Positions 15,386 to 22,412 of a stretch of 23,874 nucleotides of DNA are shown in pieces. The notes under the pieces are model-generated. The model worked only from the letters and a program-made list of their open reading frames with translations. It did not search any database and had not been told where the DNA came from. Made by a program: the position numbers and the translations under genes. Within the stretch, counting starts at the first letter, position 1, and the number at the start of each line of letters is the position of its first letter. Source of the stretch: an uncultured Oscillospiraceae bacterium (GTDB lineage: Bacteria > Bacillota > Clostridia > Oscillospirales > Oscillospiraceae); assembly GCA_910587395.1 (NCBI GenBank), contig CAJULJ010000041.1, forward strand, positions 1-23,874, read 5' to 3'.

Positions 15386-16661
15386 ATGAGCTTTCAGGAC
15401 ATTGAGTTGAAACCGGAGTATAGGTCGCGGCTTGACAATGTGATTCGTGACTTCTATAACCCAATTTTGAAGCAGTCGGTCGTATATAAACGAGCAGTCG
15501 GCTTTTTTTCTTCGTCTGCTCTGCTGTCTTTAACTGCTGGCATCTGCGGCTTAGTTGAAAATGGCGGGAGAATTCAAATGATTGCCTCGCCACGTCTGCA
15601 GCCAGATGATATAGATGCGATTAACGATGGGCTCAGGCGGCGGGATGACGTTATCAAAGAGGCTCTCCTTCGAGAACTCCGTGACCCCAAAGGTAAATTT
15701 GAAGAGGCGCGATTGAATCTTCTGAGCAACTTGATTGCAACGGGCAGGCTGGAAATTAAAATTGCATTCCTGGAAGACGATAATGTAATCGGTATGTTCC
15801 ATGAAAAACTGGGACTCATGTATGATGTCGAGGATAATATCATCGCATTCTCGGGATCGATGAATGAGAGCGCCAATGCTTTCACCAAAAATTACGAAGC
15901 GATTGATGTCTTTGCCTCTTGGACTCAGGACATAGAGCGGGTTCTTGCCAAGCAAGCTGCTTTTAACGCAATGTGGGATGACTATGAGCCCAGCATCAAG
16001 GTGATGGATTTTCCAGATATCCAAGAAGAAATTTTGAGGAAATACAGGATCGATGAGCAAATAGATACCTCCTTGGATAACCCGGACTACGAGTCTCCGA
16101 CTAAGCTGCATCTCTCAGACCGTGACACTGCGTCACCCTTGATCGGCCCTACGGTGCCGCCCTATGTTCATCTCAGGCCATATCAGAATGAGGCCATTGA
16201 GAACTGGGCAAAGCAAAACTACCAGGGCATTTTTGATATGGCCACTGGCACCGGCAAGACCTATACAGCTCTCGCGGCAGCGGCGGCGCTCTTCGCGGCA
16301 ATGAAGCAGAACCTGGCTGTGATTATCATCTGCCCATACCAGCATCTGGTGGAACAGTGGAAGAATGACATCATAGCATTTGGCATGAAACCCATCGTAT
16401 GCTATTCTGCTTCATTACAGCGTAATTGGCGCGACAGACTCAAAAATGCTGTGAACAGTTTTAATCTGGGGGTACAGGAGCACTTCTGCATGGTTTCAAC
16501 CAATGCTACTTTCTCTATTGACTATGTGCAGGACCTCATCATGAAGCTCACGGGAAATGTCTTACTCATTGTAGATGAGGCGCACAACTTTGGCGCTGAA
16601 AATCTGAGCCGGACTTTGCTCCCGAATATTCCCTACAGGCTGGCACTATCAGCAACCATTG
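15386..16661 (+). pseudogene. PLD-nuclease/DEAH helicase, N-terminal part (gene cut by inversion)
   Basis: ATG at 15386 with GGTGGAGGG upstream. Residues 1-210 form a phospholipase-D-like nuclease domain: LKQSVVYKRAVGFFSSSALL, then MFHEKLGLMYDVEDNIIAFS with the H-x-K pair at about 139-141 and a GSMNES tail. From about 265 a superfamily-2 helicase follows: LRPYQNEAIENW, Walker A MATGTGKTYTA (near 287), ICPYQHLVEQWKN, DEAH box LLIVDEAHNF (near 396) and motif III LALSAT at 419-424. Immediately after SAT the frame reads eight foreign codons and stops at 16684. The rest of the helicase is at 18903-19822 on the other strand. The architecture resembles restriction helicases of DNA-modification defence systems. 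The present fragment lacks RecA domain 2, so it has no helicase activity; the nuclease domain might still fold. Confidence 0.85.
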
Positions 16662-16742
16662 GTCATCCCGTGAGTTCTTCTTAGCGAGAAACTTGAGGTA
16701 AGTGGCATGTTTGCCGTTGATTGTGTAATCACTTTCAAACAT
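16659..16742 (-). pseudogene. 5' end of a short acidic protein, cut by the inversion
   Basis: An ATG at 16742 with GGAGGG upstream, 12 bp after the DndD-like stop, begins MFESDYTINGKHATYLKFLA and reads to SRDDQ before the breakpoint. Beyond it the frame enters the antisense of the helicase. The in-frame continuation is at 19823-19984 on the plus strand. The YTINGKHATY start recalls small proteins I associate with helicase/DndD-type defence clusters, which are longer, so an internal deletion in addition to the inversion is possible. Confidence 0.6.
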
Positions 16743-16754
16743 GGGGATCCCTCC

Positions 16755-18737
16755 TTAGTTCAGCTTGGTGTGGGTTTCACTGAGTTTATTCAAGTGATAG
16801 CGGTTACCAACTCGGTCATTCATAACAGGTTCAGCATAATTCCAATCCTTTTGCATCACGAACATGATAACCTGTTCTGCAATTTCGGGAAGAACCTTGG
16901 AAATGTTGGCGGTGTGGGTTTCATCAGCATTGGAGAACGGAGCGTCCATTACCAGCGGATAAGGCTCCGAGGAGAGGTTGATTCCGTCTTCCGATTTGTC
17001 AGTTACAATCTTGCCCTTGGCGAGCGCGACCAAGCCCGCAATAAAGGCAAAGTTTTTGACCCGATTGGAACCCTCAGACTCACCAGCCGCGATTTCTTTG
17101 TCCGCAATGGTGGTCAGAAGCTCCACATGATACTTGGAGTCGATTGCAACTCGGCGATGCCCATGATACATCTTTTCAAAGATTTCATTAACCTTTGCCT
17201 CGAGGTCCTCCCGGATAGTGAGCTCTTTCTCTTTGTAGGTTTCCGTCAACCACTCCCTGATCGTCTCCGCATAGGCGATAATCTCCATGGCCTGCCGGTT
17301 TTTTTCGGAAACAGCGGTCAGGCTGTCATAAACCTTTTTGTATCGGTCAATGTCACCCTTCTGGACTCCGTCATCGCGATTGATGCGATCCTTCTTTGTA
17401 TGGAGATCGCGGAGCCGAGTTCGGATATCTGCGAGTTCCACCTCATACTGCCGCATATTCGCCTTGCCTTTGATTTGGTCGCTGATCACTTGCATCTCAT
17501 CCTCCCACTCTTGGATGCGGTTCTTAGAGCGGAGAATCTCACGGTAACGCTGGTCGAGACTAGCATAGGTTCGATCTGCAGGACGCGAGAAACTAGCAAG
17601 CTTCTCGCGGTAATGGCGTACAGTGTTGCCGATAGATTCAGGGGGGACATATGCCAGTTCTTCCATGAGATGCTTATATGCATCATTGCCCTCACAAATC
17701 TCCTGGCCACAGACGCAACGTCCACGCTGGATCAGTTCGATAATCGTGGGCTTGGTCAAATCACGGATGCCCTTGTCATCAACCTTGACCTCTTTGAGAA
17801 ATGCGCTGGCGGTCTTGAGCAATGGTTGGGCAAAAAACGCCAGTGAGCCAGCACTGAACTCTTTGAAATACATGGTTGTTGCCTCTGAAAGTGCTCTTCG
17901 CTCCAGGACAATTCTTTTTTCCAGATCGTCTTTCTTCTTCTGGAGTGTAGCCGTGGTCTGGTTGTCTCGCAGGATGGCGTCGAGTTGCTCCTTTCTCGCA
18001 TCGTACTGGTTGATTTGGGATTCACAGTCGGCAAGCTGCTCAGCTAGCGCGGTGCGCTTGGCCTCTGCGGTTTGGATGCGGTTCAACGCCTCCTGCGCCT
18101 TAGCATCCCCATCAAGATCCATGCTGCTGTACAGTTTCCCGATAACGGTTGAACTTTTGGATCGCTCGCCTAAATGACGGATTGCACTGTCCATAATGGA
18201 GAGTCCCAGCAGTCCCTTAACGGCCTCGGCCACATCCTTCCTCGTACTAATACTACTGACTCGCTCGGTGTCGAAGAAGAAATAGGTAGAGAGGTCTTCC
18301 GGGAGAATGTTATTGATGACATTCTCTACCTGAACGGCCTTGACAGATTCAGTTTGGCCGTCTGGCTGCTTATATGACACTTTGATATTTGGAACCTTCT
18401 CACCACGCACATTGTTTCCAGCGCAATTATACCTTTGTGTCCGGGTGATTACATATTCAGTCCCATCATGCACTACCGTAACCTCAACCTCGACAATCTG
18501 CTGGTCACCGTTACGCATCTCTCCAGACACCTCATAGTTGAGTAGGAAGTCGGGGTGCTGGTCGAAATTCACTTTGCCATAGAAACACCAGTTGAACGCT
18601 TGAAGAAGCGTTGTTTTGCCAAAAGTATTGTCGCCAAGGATAATGGTGACATTCCGCTCCGGGTCGCAGGAGAAGTCAACCTTTGTGGTGCCTTTAAATT
18701 GACGGAAATTCTCCATCCGTAGAGTTTTAATCAGCAT
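16755..18737 (-). CDS. DndD/Rad50-like SMC-family ATPase
   Basis: 660 aa, intact. The N-terminus is typical of DndD/RecF/Rad50: LIKTLRMENFRQFKGTTKVD, Walker A GDNTFGKTTLLQAFNWCFYG (35-42). A long coiled-coil region surrounds a CxC-type hook (GRCVCGQEICEG, around residue 340). The C-terminus has the ABC-type signature region (SEGSNRVKNFAFIAGLVALA) and Walker B with downstream Asp/His switch (YPLVMDAPFSNADETHTANI). DndD proteins hydrolyse ATP and are thought to alter DNA structure during phosphorothioation; Rad50-like relatives act with nucleases in restriction. Here it follows the helicase and a 53-aa gene, so a restriction partner of the PLD helicase is also possible. It lies wholly inside the inverted segment, so it is now separated from the operon promoter and needs another promoter to be expressed. 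Confidence 0.85.
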   Translation of the reverse strand: MLIKTLRMENFRQFKGTTKVDFSCDPERNVTIILGDNTFGKTTLLQAFNWCFYGKVNFDQHPDFLLNYEVSGEMRNGDQQIVEVEVTVVHDGTEYVITRTQRYNCAGNNVRGEKVPNIKVSYKQPDGQTESVKAVQVENVINNILPEDLSTYFFFDTERVSSISTRKDVAEAVKGLLGLSIMDSAIRHLGERSKSSTVIGKLYSSMDLDGDAKAQEALNRIQTAEAKRTALAEQLADCESQINQYDARKEQLDAILRDNQTTATLQKKKDDLEKRIVLERRALSEATTMYFKEFSAGSLAFFAQPLLKTASAFLKEVKVDDKGIRDLTKPTIIELIQRGRCVCGQEICEGNDAYKHLMEELAYVPPESIGNTVRHYREKLASFSRPADRTYASLDQRYREILRSKNRIQEWEDEMQVISDQIKGKANMRQYEVELADIRTRLRDLHTKKDRINRDDGVQKGDIDRYKKVYDSLTAVSEKNRQAMEIIAYAETIREWLTETYKEKELTIREDLEAKVNEIFEKMYHGHRRVAIDSKYHVELLTTIADKEIAAGESEGSNRVKNFAFIAGLVALAKGKIVTDKSEDGINLSSEPYPLVMDAPFSNADETHTANISKVLPEIAEQVIMFVMQKDWNYAEPVMNDRVGNRYHLNKLSETHTKLN

Positions 18738-18748
18738 AATCCGTCACC

Positions 18749-18910
18749 TCAATAATTCTTCTTCGCTTCATCCGTGATGATGCGGCGAATGGTCTCAACC
18801 ATCTGTTCAGTGGTTTTCTCGCGGGTTTTGAGGTTCTCTTGCTCTGCCTTCAGAATCTTGTACTTCATGGCATTGATTCTCTTCTCTTGGGTGCTCTGCT
18901 CATTAGACAT
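18749..18910 (-). CDS. 53-aa charged helical small protein in the helicase-dndD-like operon
   Basis: ATG at 18910 overlaps the helicase stop by 8 nt (ATGTCTAA); its TGA lies 11 bp before the DndD-like ATG. The product (MSNEQSTQEKRINAMKYKIL ... KAEQENLKTREKTTEQMVET ... IRRIITDEAKKNY) is almost entirely charged residues with heptad-like spacing, predicting a single coiled-coil helix. The overlap and the tight spacing on both sides indicate a real, translationally coupled gene rather than filler. It could tether the helicase to the coiled coil of the DndD-like protein; that is inference from position and composition. No known family recognised. It lies inside the inverted segment. Confidence 0.75.
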   Translation of the reverse strand: MSNEQSTQEKRINAMKYKILKAEQENLKTREKTTEQMVETIRRIITDEAKKNY

Positions 18911-19822
18911 ATTCCTCTTCCTCCTCTATTGGCTCGTTACCCAACTCATAGGCATCTTGGATTTTCGATATCAGGGAATCCGAATCAAAGGGGTTTTCAG
19001 CTATGTCAGCAAAATCCCGTATCCGGGTAATTTCCCGTTTCGCAAGGGACTTGACGCTATCAATGACCTCATCATCATATTTGCCCACGCTATCAAGCGG
19101 AACGGGGAGTGTAACAAAGTCAAAAATCACTGCGTGGTTTTTACCGGGAAAAATTCTCAGCACCCTGCCCCGGCGTTGAACATATTCCTTTGGATTGGTG
19201 CTGCTTGCCATAATAAATGCCGTACGGATACTTGGGATATTGACACCCTCATCTAAGCAGCGGATGGCAACCATCGCCTGGAGGTGTTTTCCCTCTGCAA
19301 AATTTGCTTTGATTCGCTCACGTTCTTCTGCGTTCTCATCGGAGGTGAATTTAGTCACTCGCATATGGAGGTCATTGCCAAGCATGTCTGCCACGATATC
19401 AATTTGCCGTGCTTCTTCTATAGGAGGCTTGTTTTCGGAGTAGTCGACATCATGCATCGTCGTAGCCCCGCAATAGACAAGGATTTGATTGTCGCCCTTG
19501 TAGTCCTCCATCAGTCGTTTGAGCAAAGCAATCTTTTCCTCTGCTCCAGCCACGATCCGCGCTCGCTTGATGAGCAACATTTTTACATACTCGCTGAGCA
19601 CAATTTTTCCATTTTTGCCTTTGTGAATATTTTTCCGAATCTTAGCGGTTAGCTCTAGGTATTCGGCTAATTCCTGGTCGTTTAAGGATACAGTGACTGG
19701 GTGGTAATAGTAAGGCGTAAGCATTCCGTTATCGATAGCGTCCTTAAGCGTGTATTCGATGCACTTCTCTTTGAAATAATCATATAGCTTTTGTGTGCCC
19801 TCTGGATCACCGTGCCGGTCAA
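18903..19822 (-). pseudogene. C-terminal part of the PLD/DEAH helicase (other half at 15386-16661)
   Basis: The frame is open from the breakpoint: DRHGDPEGTQKLYDYFKEKC, then DAIDNGMLTPYYYHPVTVSL, and helicase motifs of RecA domain 2: QILVYCGATT, VTKFTSDENAEERERI, motif V-like MVAIRCLDEGVNIPSIRTAF and motif VI YVQRRGRVLRIFPGKNHAVI. It ends with an acidic tail (IEEEEEYV). Nothing between motif III and this piece seems missing: the N-terminal 424 codons plus this part give about 730 residues. The first internal ATG is at 19724, but no ribosome binding site supports independent translation. It overlaps the 53-aa gene at its stop. Confidence 0.85.
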
Positions 19823-19984
19823 GGTTTTGACGAATTCGGAGACCAGTACACTGGCGAATTTGATTTGGACGAATATGGACTTGATGATGTAGACCCCGAC
19901 ATTTTTAAGGATCCCACACTTATGGTGAAGTGGCTCAAAAAAATGGATAGTAATCGAGAACAGTCCCAAAACGGAGACGATTAA
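19823..19984 (+). pseudogene. 3' end of the short acidic protein, cut by the inversion
   Basis: In-frame sequence from the breakpoint reads GFDEFGDQYTGEFDLDEYGL, then DDVDPDIFKDPTLMVKWLKK and a polar tail, stopping at 19984. It has no start of its own; an upstream ATG at 19793 lies in the antisense of the helicase. Joined to 16742-16659 it gives an 81-aa, strongly acidic protein. It is the last coding sequence before the right end of the 16-kb element. Confidence 0.6.
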
Positions 19985-19992
19985 ACTGTATG

Positions 19993-20001
19993 TAAGCGTG
20001 G
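19993..20001 (+). repeat. TAAGCGTGG copy near the right end of the element
   Basis: This 9-mer matches the half-sites of the inverted repeat upstream of the recombinase gene (5600-5608 as complement, 5625-5633 direct). It lies 9 bp inside the right terminal repeat. A shared binding site for the recombinase or its regulator is possible. A 9-bp match can arise by chance, so weight it modestly. Confidence 0.35.
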
Positions 20002-20010
20002 ATTGCTTGT

Positions 20011-20029
20011 TGTATCTTTAACTGTGATT
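20011..20029 (-). repeat. Right terminal inverted repeat of the 16-kb element
   Basis: The reverse complement reads AATCACAGTTAAAGATACA and matches the left repeat (3928-3946) at 14 of 19 positions. The TAA that ends the truncated secreted-protein gene lies inside this repeat, so that stop codon is supplied by the inserted element. Confidence 0.7.
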
Positions 20030-20515
20030 CACTTCGGACAGGTTGGGATAGGTGCGGGTGGCGGACAGGCTGCGGGTGTTGGTTTTATAGCCCTTGGCCT
20101 CCACCTTCACGGAGGTATAGTCCAGGGCCAGCAGGCCGGTGTGCCCGTCCTCGGTAGTCACGTCCCGGTGGGGGTCCAACTGCTTCAAGATCTTGGACAG
20201 GTCGTTGGTGTCGCTGTCCACGGTGATGGTATCGGTGTAGTCCTGGGTGTCCACGCCGATCTCGTCCTCTTTGATCATGTCCAGCAGGTAGTAGCGCCGC
20301 CCGCCGCGCTCAAAGTCCTCGGTGGGGATGCCGCTGGGGTCATCAGACAGGGAGAGCTGGTAGACCTTGCTGATGCGCAGCTCGTCCAGGGGGCCGTAGG
20401 TGTACTCATCCACCTTGATGGGGTAGAACGGCCCCCCGGACGCCATTGCCGGGGCCATGGTGAAGCCCAGGGCCAGGACAGCGGTACACAGCAGCATTAT
20501 GATTCGCTTTTTCAT
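20018..20515 (-). pseudogene. N-terminal half of a secreted protein interrupted by the 16-kb element
   Basis: 165 codons from the ATG at 20515 (AAGGAG ribosome binding site). Signal peptide MKKRIIMLLCTAVLALGFTM ending near AMASG. Mature part: YPIKVDEYTYGPLDELRISK, VYQLSLSDDPSGIP, RGGRRYYLLDMIKEDEIGVD, TVDSDTNDLSKILKQLDPHR, TGLLALDYTSVKVEAKGYKT and TRTYPNLSE, then VNHS and a stop contributed by the element. I recall this family in clostridial conjugative elements as an extracellular protein anchored by a C-terminal membrane helix; the matching C-terminal half is at 3498-3930. Without that half the product would be released rather than anchored. It lies upstream of the sortase gene in the undisrupted order. 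Function unknown. Confidence 0.82.
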
Positions 20516-20573
20516 GTGCCAAAATCTCCTTCCAATTTTGTGCTTTCGGTTAATAGCGGCAGGGTTGCGGGGC

Positions 20574-20918
20574 TTACCGCCCCCGGCCCTGGCCCTTCAC
20601 GGTCAGGATGCCGTCCAGGGTGGTGGCGGTGATACGCAGGCGCTCGGCGGTGGCGATGTCATTCTTCACGGTTTCGTCCACCCGTTGCCCGCACACCACC
20701 AGGACGCGGGACCGGCGGAGGTAGTCGCGGGCGATGTCCAGGCCGTCCTTGTGCTCCTGGGGCACGGCGTCATGGAGGAAGCGGCCAGTCAGCAGGATGG
20801 GGCAGATGGGGGAGTAGCCCGCGTCATAAACCTGACGGCAGTAGCGGGCGGCGATCTCGGTGTTCTCACACTCGTTGCCGCTCCAGGCGGCGGTGATGTA
20901 GGCAAGGGGTCGTTTCAT
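20574..20918 (-). CDS. DUF4406/deoxyribosyltransferase-like small protein
   Basis: 114 aa with a GGAGAAAGGAC-type leader before the ATG at 20918. It begins MKRPLAYITAAWSGNECENT and contains YDAGYSPICPILLTGRFLHD, HKDGLDIARDYLRRSRVLVV and CGQRVDETVKNDIATAERLR. The alternating beta strands, the early Y-I-T-x-x-x-x-G pattern and the late G-x-x-x-(S/D)-x-x-(M/V) pattern resemble nucleoside 2-deoxyribosyltransferase-fold proteins (DUF4406/DUF7768-like) common in phages and conjugative elements, where their role is not established. It sits between the replication-initiator-like gene and the split secreted-protein gene on the same strand. Confidence 0.7.
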   Translation of the reverse strand: MKRPLAYITAAWSGNECENTEIAARYCRQVYDAGYSPICPILLTGRFLHDAVPQEHKDGLDIARDYLRRSRVLVVCGQRVDETVKNDIATAERLRITATTLDGILTVKGQGRGR

Positions 20919-20950
20919 GGCAAAGTCCTTTCTCCCGGTGGCCGGGTAAA

Positions 20951-20974
20951 AAATAAAACGGCCTTTCAGCCGTT
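20951..20974 (-). terminator. Terminator overlapping the stop of the replication-initiator-like gene
   Basis: On the minus strand AACGGC pairs with GCCGTT around a short loop and is followed by TTATTTTTTACC. The stop codon (20968-20966) lies in the loop. A further perfect 9-bp stem (20976-20984 with 20989-20997) lies in the last codons of the gene. Confidence 0.65.
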
Positions 20975-21862
20975 GTGCAGGTCATGATTGACCTGCATGG
21001 TGTAATGGTTATCCATGGTGGAGGGCGCGTTGAACAACGCCGCCAGAAGATAGGCCCTGGTGTTCCAGACGCGGGTGGTATTTTCCCGGATGCCATCCAG
21101 CACCTTCTCGATGTGGGTGGCGGTGATCTGCTGGAACCGCTGCTGAACGAAAGCCGTTGGGTATTCCGCGTCCCGCCCGATCTTCATGGTGGGGGTACGG
21201 GCCAGGGCCACCTCCAGCATGATCTCCACAAACTCGTCGAGCTGCGCCCGGTTGGAGGGCGTGGCGATCAGGTCATACTCGATTTGAGCTTGAATATCAG
21301 CCCGCCGCTCAAAAATTTCCTTCATTCCTTCCACTGGCGCGGGGGGAGCGGAAGGAGGGAATGAATGAGTATTGGATCGCTGAGTATTTGATTTTTGAGT
21401 AGTGGATTGATTTATATTTAATTGGGCGTGGTTTTCCGCATCCGGCCCGTCCATATCCGGGCCAGCCGCATCCGGGTCAACCATATCCGGGTTTCCCGTA
21501 TCTGGTGAAGCCGTATCCGGCGGGGTCGTATCTGGCCTATCCATATCCGGGCCGGTGCGCTCCGGCTCCTGGGGCTGTTCGTAAATGATGTACTCCGTGT
21601 CCGTGATCCGCCCATTGGCCCCGCGAAGCTGGCGGCGGACGATGTAGCCCGCCTTTTCCAATTCCTTGATGGTGTTGCCGATGGCCTCCACCCCCTCCTT
21701 GCAGATGGCGGCGAGGCCCCTGGTGCTGTAGTTCCAATCGTCCGGGAAGGACAGGAACATGGACAGCAGCCCCTTGGCCTTCAGCGACAGGGCGGTATCC
21801 TTCAAATGATGATTGGACATGACGGTGTAATCCCGCGTCCGCTCCACACGATAGACAGCCAT
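20966..21862 (-). CDS. Replication-initiator-like protein (N-terminal winged helix, PD-repeat linker, DUF6017-like C-terminus)
   Basis: 298 aa, ATG at 21862 with AGGAAGTGAG upstream. Residues 1-95 form an HTH/winged helix (DTALSLKAKGLLSMFLSFPD, DWNYSTRGLAAICKEGVEAI, NTIKELEKAGYIVRRQLRGA). Residues about 100-145 are a repetitive Pro-Asp linker with units like GPDMD, RPDTT and SPDTG. A Ser/Thr/Asn-rich stretch follows, then a helical C-terminal domain (EYDLIATPSNRAQLDEFVEI, MLEVALARTPTMKIGRDAEY). This organisation is common in clostridial integrative and conjugative elements near replication and partition genes, and initiator function is the usual annotation. It lies a few genes from a ParB fragment on the same strand. 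Confidence 0.78.
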   Translation of the reverse strand: MAVYRVERTRDYTVMSNHHLKDTALSLKAKGLLSMFLSFPDDWNYSTRGLAAICKEGVEAIGNTIKELEKAGYIVRRQLRGANGRITDTEYIIYEQPQEPERTGPDMDRPDTTPPDTASPDTGNPDMVDPDAAGPDMDGPDAENHAQLNINQSTTQKSNTQRSNTHSFPPSAPPAPVEGMKEIFERRADIQAQIEYDLIATPSNRAQLDEFVEIMLEVALARTPTMKIGRDAEYPTAFVQQRFQQITATHIEKVLDGIRENTTRVWNTRAYLLAALFNAPSTMDNHYTMQVNHDLHNG

Positions 21863-21889
21863 GCTTCACTCACTTCCTGTTAAGATTTT

Positions 21890-22396
21890 TTACAGCTCGT
21901 AGATGGGCAGCTCGTGTTCATAACACTGGCAGAACATATCCCCCAGCTTCTGGCGAAGCTCCTCCAGGTCAAGGCACATGGGGGTGTGCCAGGGGTCGCC
22001 CTGCTTGATCTCCCGGTATTCGGTGACGAACTCGCCGTCCCCGAAGTTTACGCACACACAGGCCGTCACCACAAGGCTCATGTCCTCCAGAAGCCACAGC
22101 TCGTAGCGCCGCTCCGCCAGCACCTGGGCGGCATCGCTTTGGTCGAAATCCTCATACAGCAGGGTGGCCCGCTGGCCGAACAGATCCGCGCCCCGGTAGT
22201 CGAAGGCCATGGGGGCCTTGCCCTGGGTGGTGTAGGCATACACGGTCTTGGCCTCGTGGCGGACAGCCTGGAGCAGGGAATGGTAGTCCATGCCTTGCAG
22301 CAGTTCCTCCACCTCCTGCTCCTGGTAGCCCGGTTCCCCGATGCCGCAGCGGAACAGACGGTCAATGACGTACTCCAAAGAATCTACGATGTACAT
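21890..22396 (-). CDS. Conserved conjugative-element protein of unknown function
   Basis: 168 aa from the ATG at 22396 (AAGGAGG ribosome binding site). Soluble, acidic and without a signal peptide: MYIVDSLEYVIDRLFRCGIG, LLQGMDYHSLLQAVRHEAKT, YEDFDQSDAAQVLAERRYEL, then a beta-rich middle (VVTACVCVNFGDGEFVTEY) and CQCYEHELPIYEL. I have no family assignment. It lies 16 bp after the 22413 gene and 27 bp before the replication-initiator-like gene on the same strand, so it belongs to that operon. Confidence 0.7.
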   Translation of the reverse strand: MYIVDSLEYVIDRLFRCGIGEPGYQEQEVEELLQGMDYHSLLQAVRHEAKTVYAYTTQGKAPMAFDYRGADLFGQRATLLYEDFDQSDAAQVLAERRYELWLLEDMSLVVTACVCVNFGDGEFVTEYREIKQGDPWHTPMCLDLEELRQKLGDMFCQCYEHELPIYEL

Positions 22397-22412
22397 GAAA
22401 ATCCTCCTTTTG

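Larger units (their letters stand above)
16659..19822. other. Inverted segment of about 3.16 kb that splits two genes
   Basis: At the left edge a plus-strand helicase frame ends at motif III (SAT). At the right edge the missing helicase half begins on the minus strand (DRHGDPEGTQKLYDYFKEKC). The same edges also split a short gene: its start is at 16742 on the minus strand and its end at 19984 on the plus strand. TTG at 16659-16661 and CAA at 19820-19822 are the shared bases. Joining across them gives in-frame helicase (SAT-I-DRHGD) and in-frame small protein (SRDDQ-GFDEF). Everything inside would then read on the plus strand like the rest of the operon. Confidence 0.85.
3928..20029. mobile_element. 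Integrative mobilizable element of about 16.1 kb, serine-recombinase type, carrying a phosphorothioation-like locus
   Basis: Boundaries rest on three observations: the two halves of one secreted-protein gene lie on either side, imperfect inverted repeats lie exactly at the two junctions (3928-3946 and 20011-20029), and a large serine recombinase gene sits 14 bp inside the left repeat. Contents left to right: recombinase, small protein, MobP relaxase, MobC, transglutaminase-like protein, small unknown proteins, ParB-like protein, then a lower-GC defence cargo. There is no type IV secretion apparatus, so it would need a helper, for example the conjugative element it sits in. It resembles Tn4451/Tn4453-type elements in having a large resolvase, a Mob protein and imperfect terminal inverted repeats. 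Confidence 0.8.

Noticed and set aside
16707..17846. 379-codon plus-strand frame
   Set aside because: Antisense to the DndD-like ATPase, which has Walker A, a CxC hook and Walker B motifs.
16654..19826. AACC/GGTT match at the inversion breakpoints as the crossover point
   Set aside because: Crossing over at AACC leaves the helicase one base out of frame. The TTG/CAA match 5 bp away restores both frames.
21420..21570. Tandem repeats considered as a CRISPR array
   Set aside because: The units are 15 bp, in frame, encode x-PD-x-x residues and have no unique spacers.
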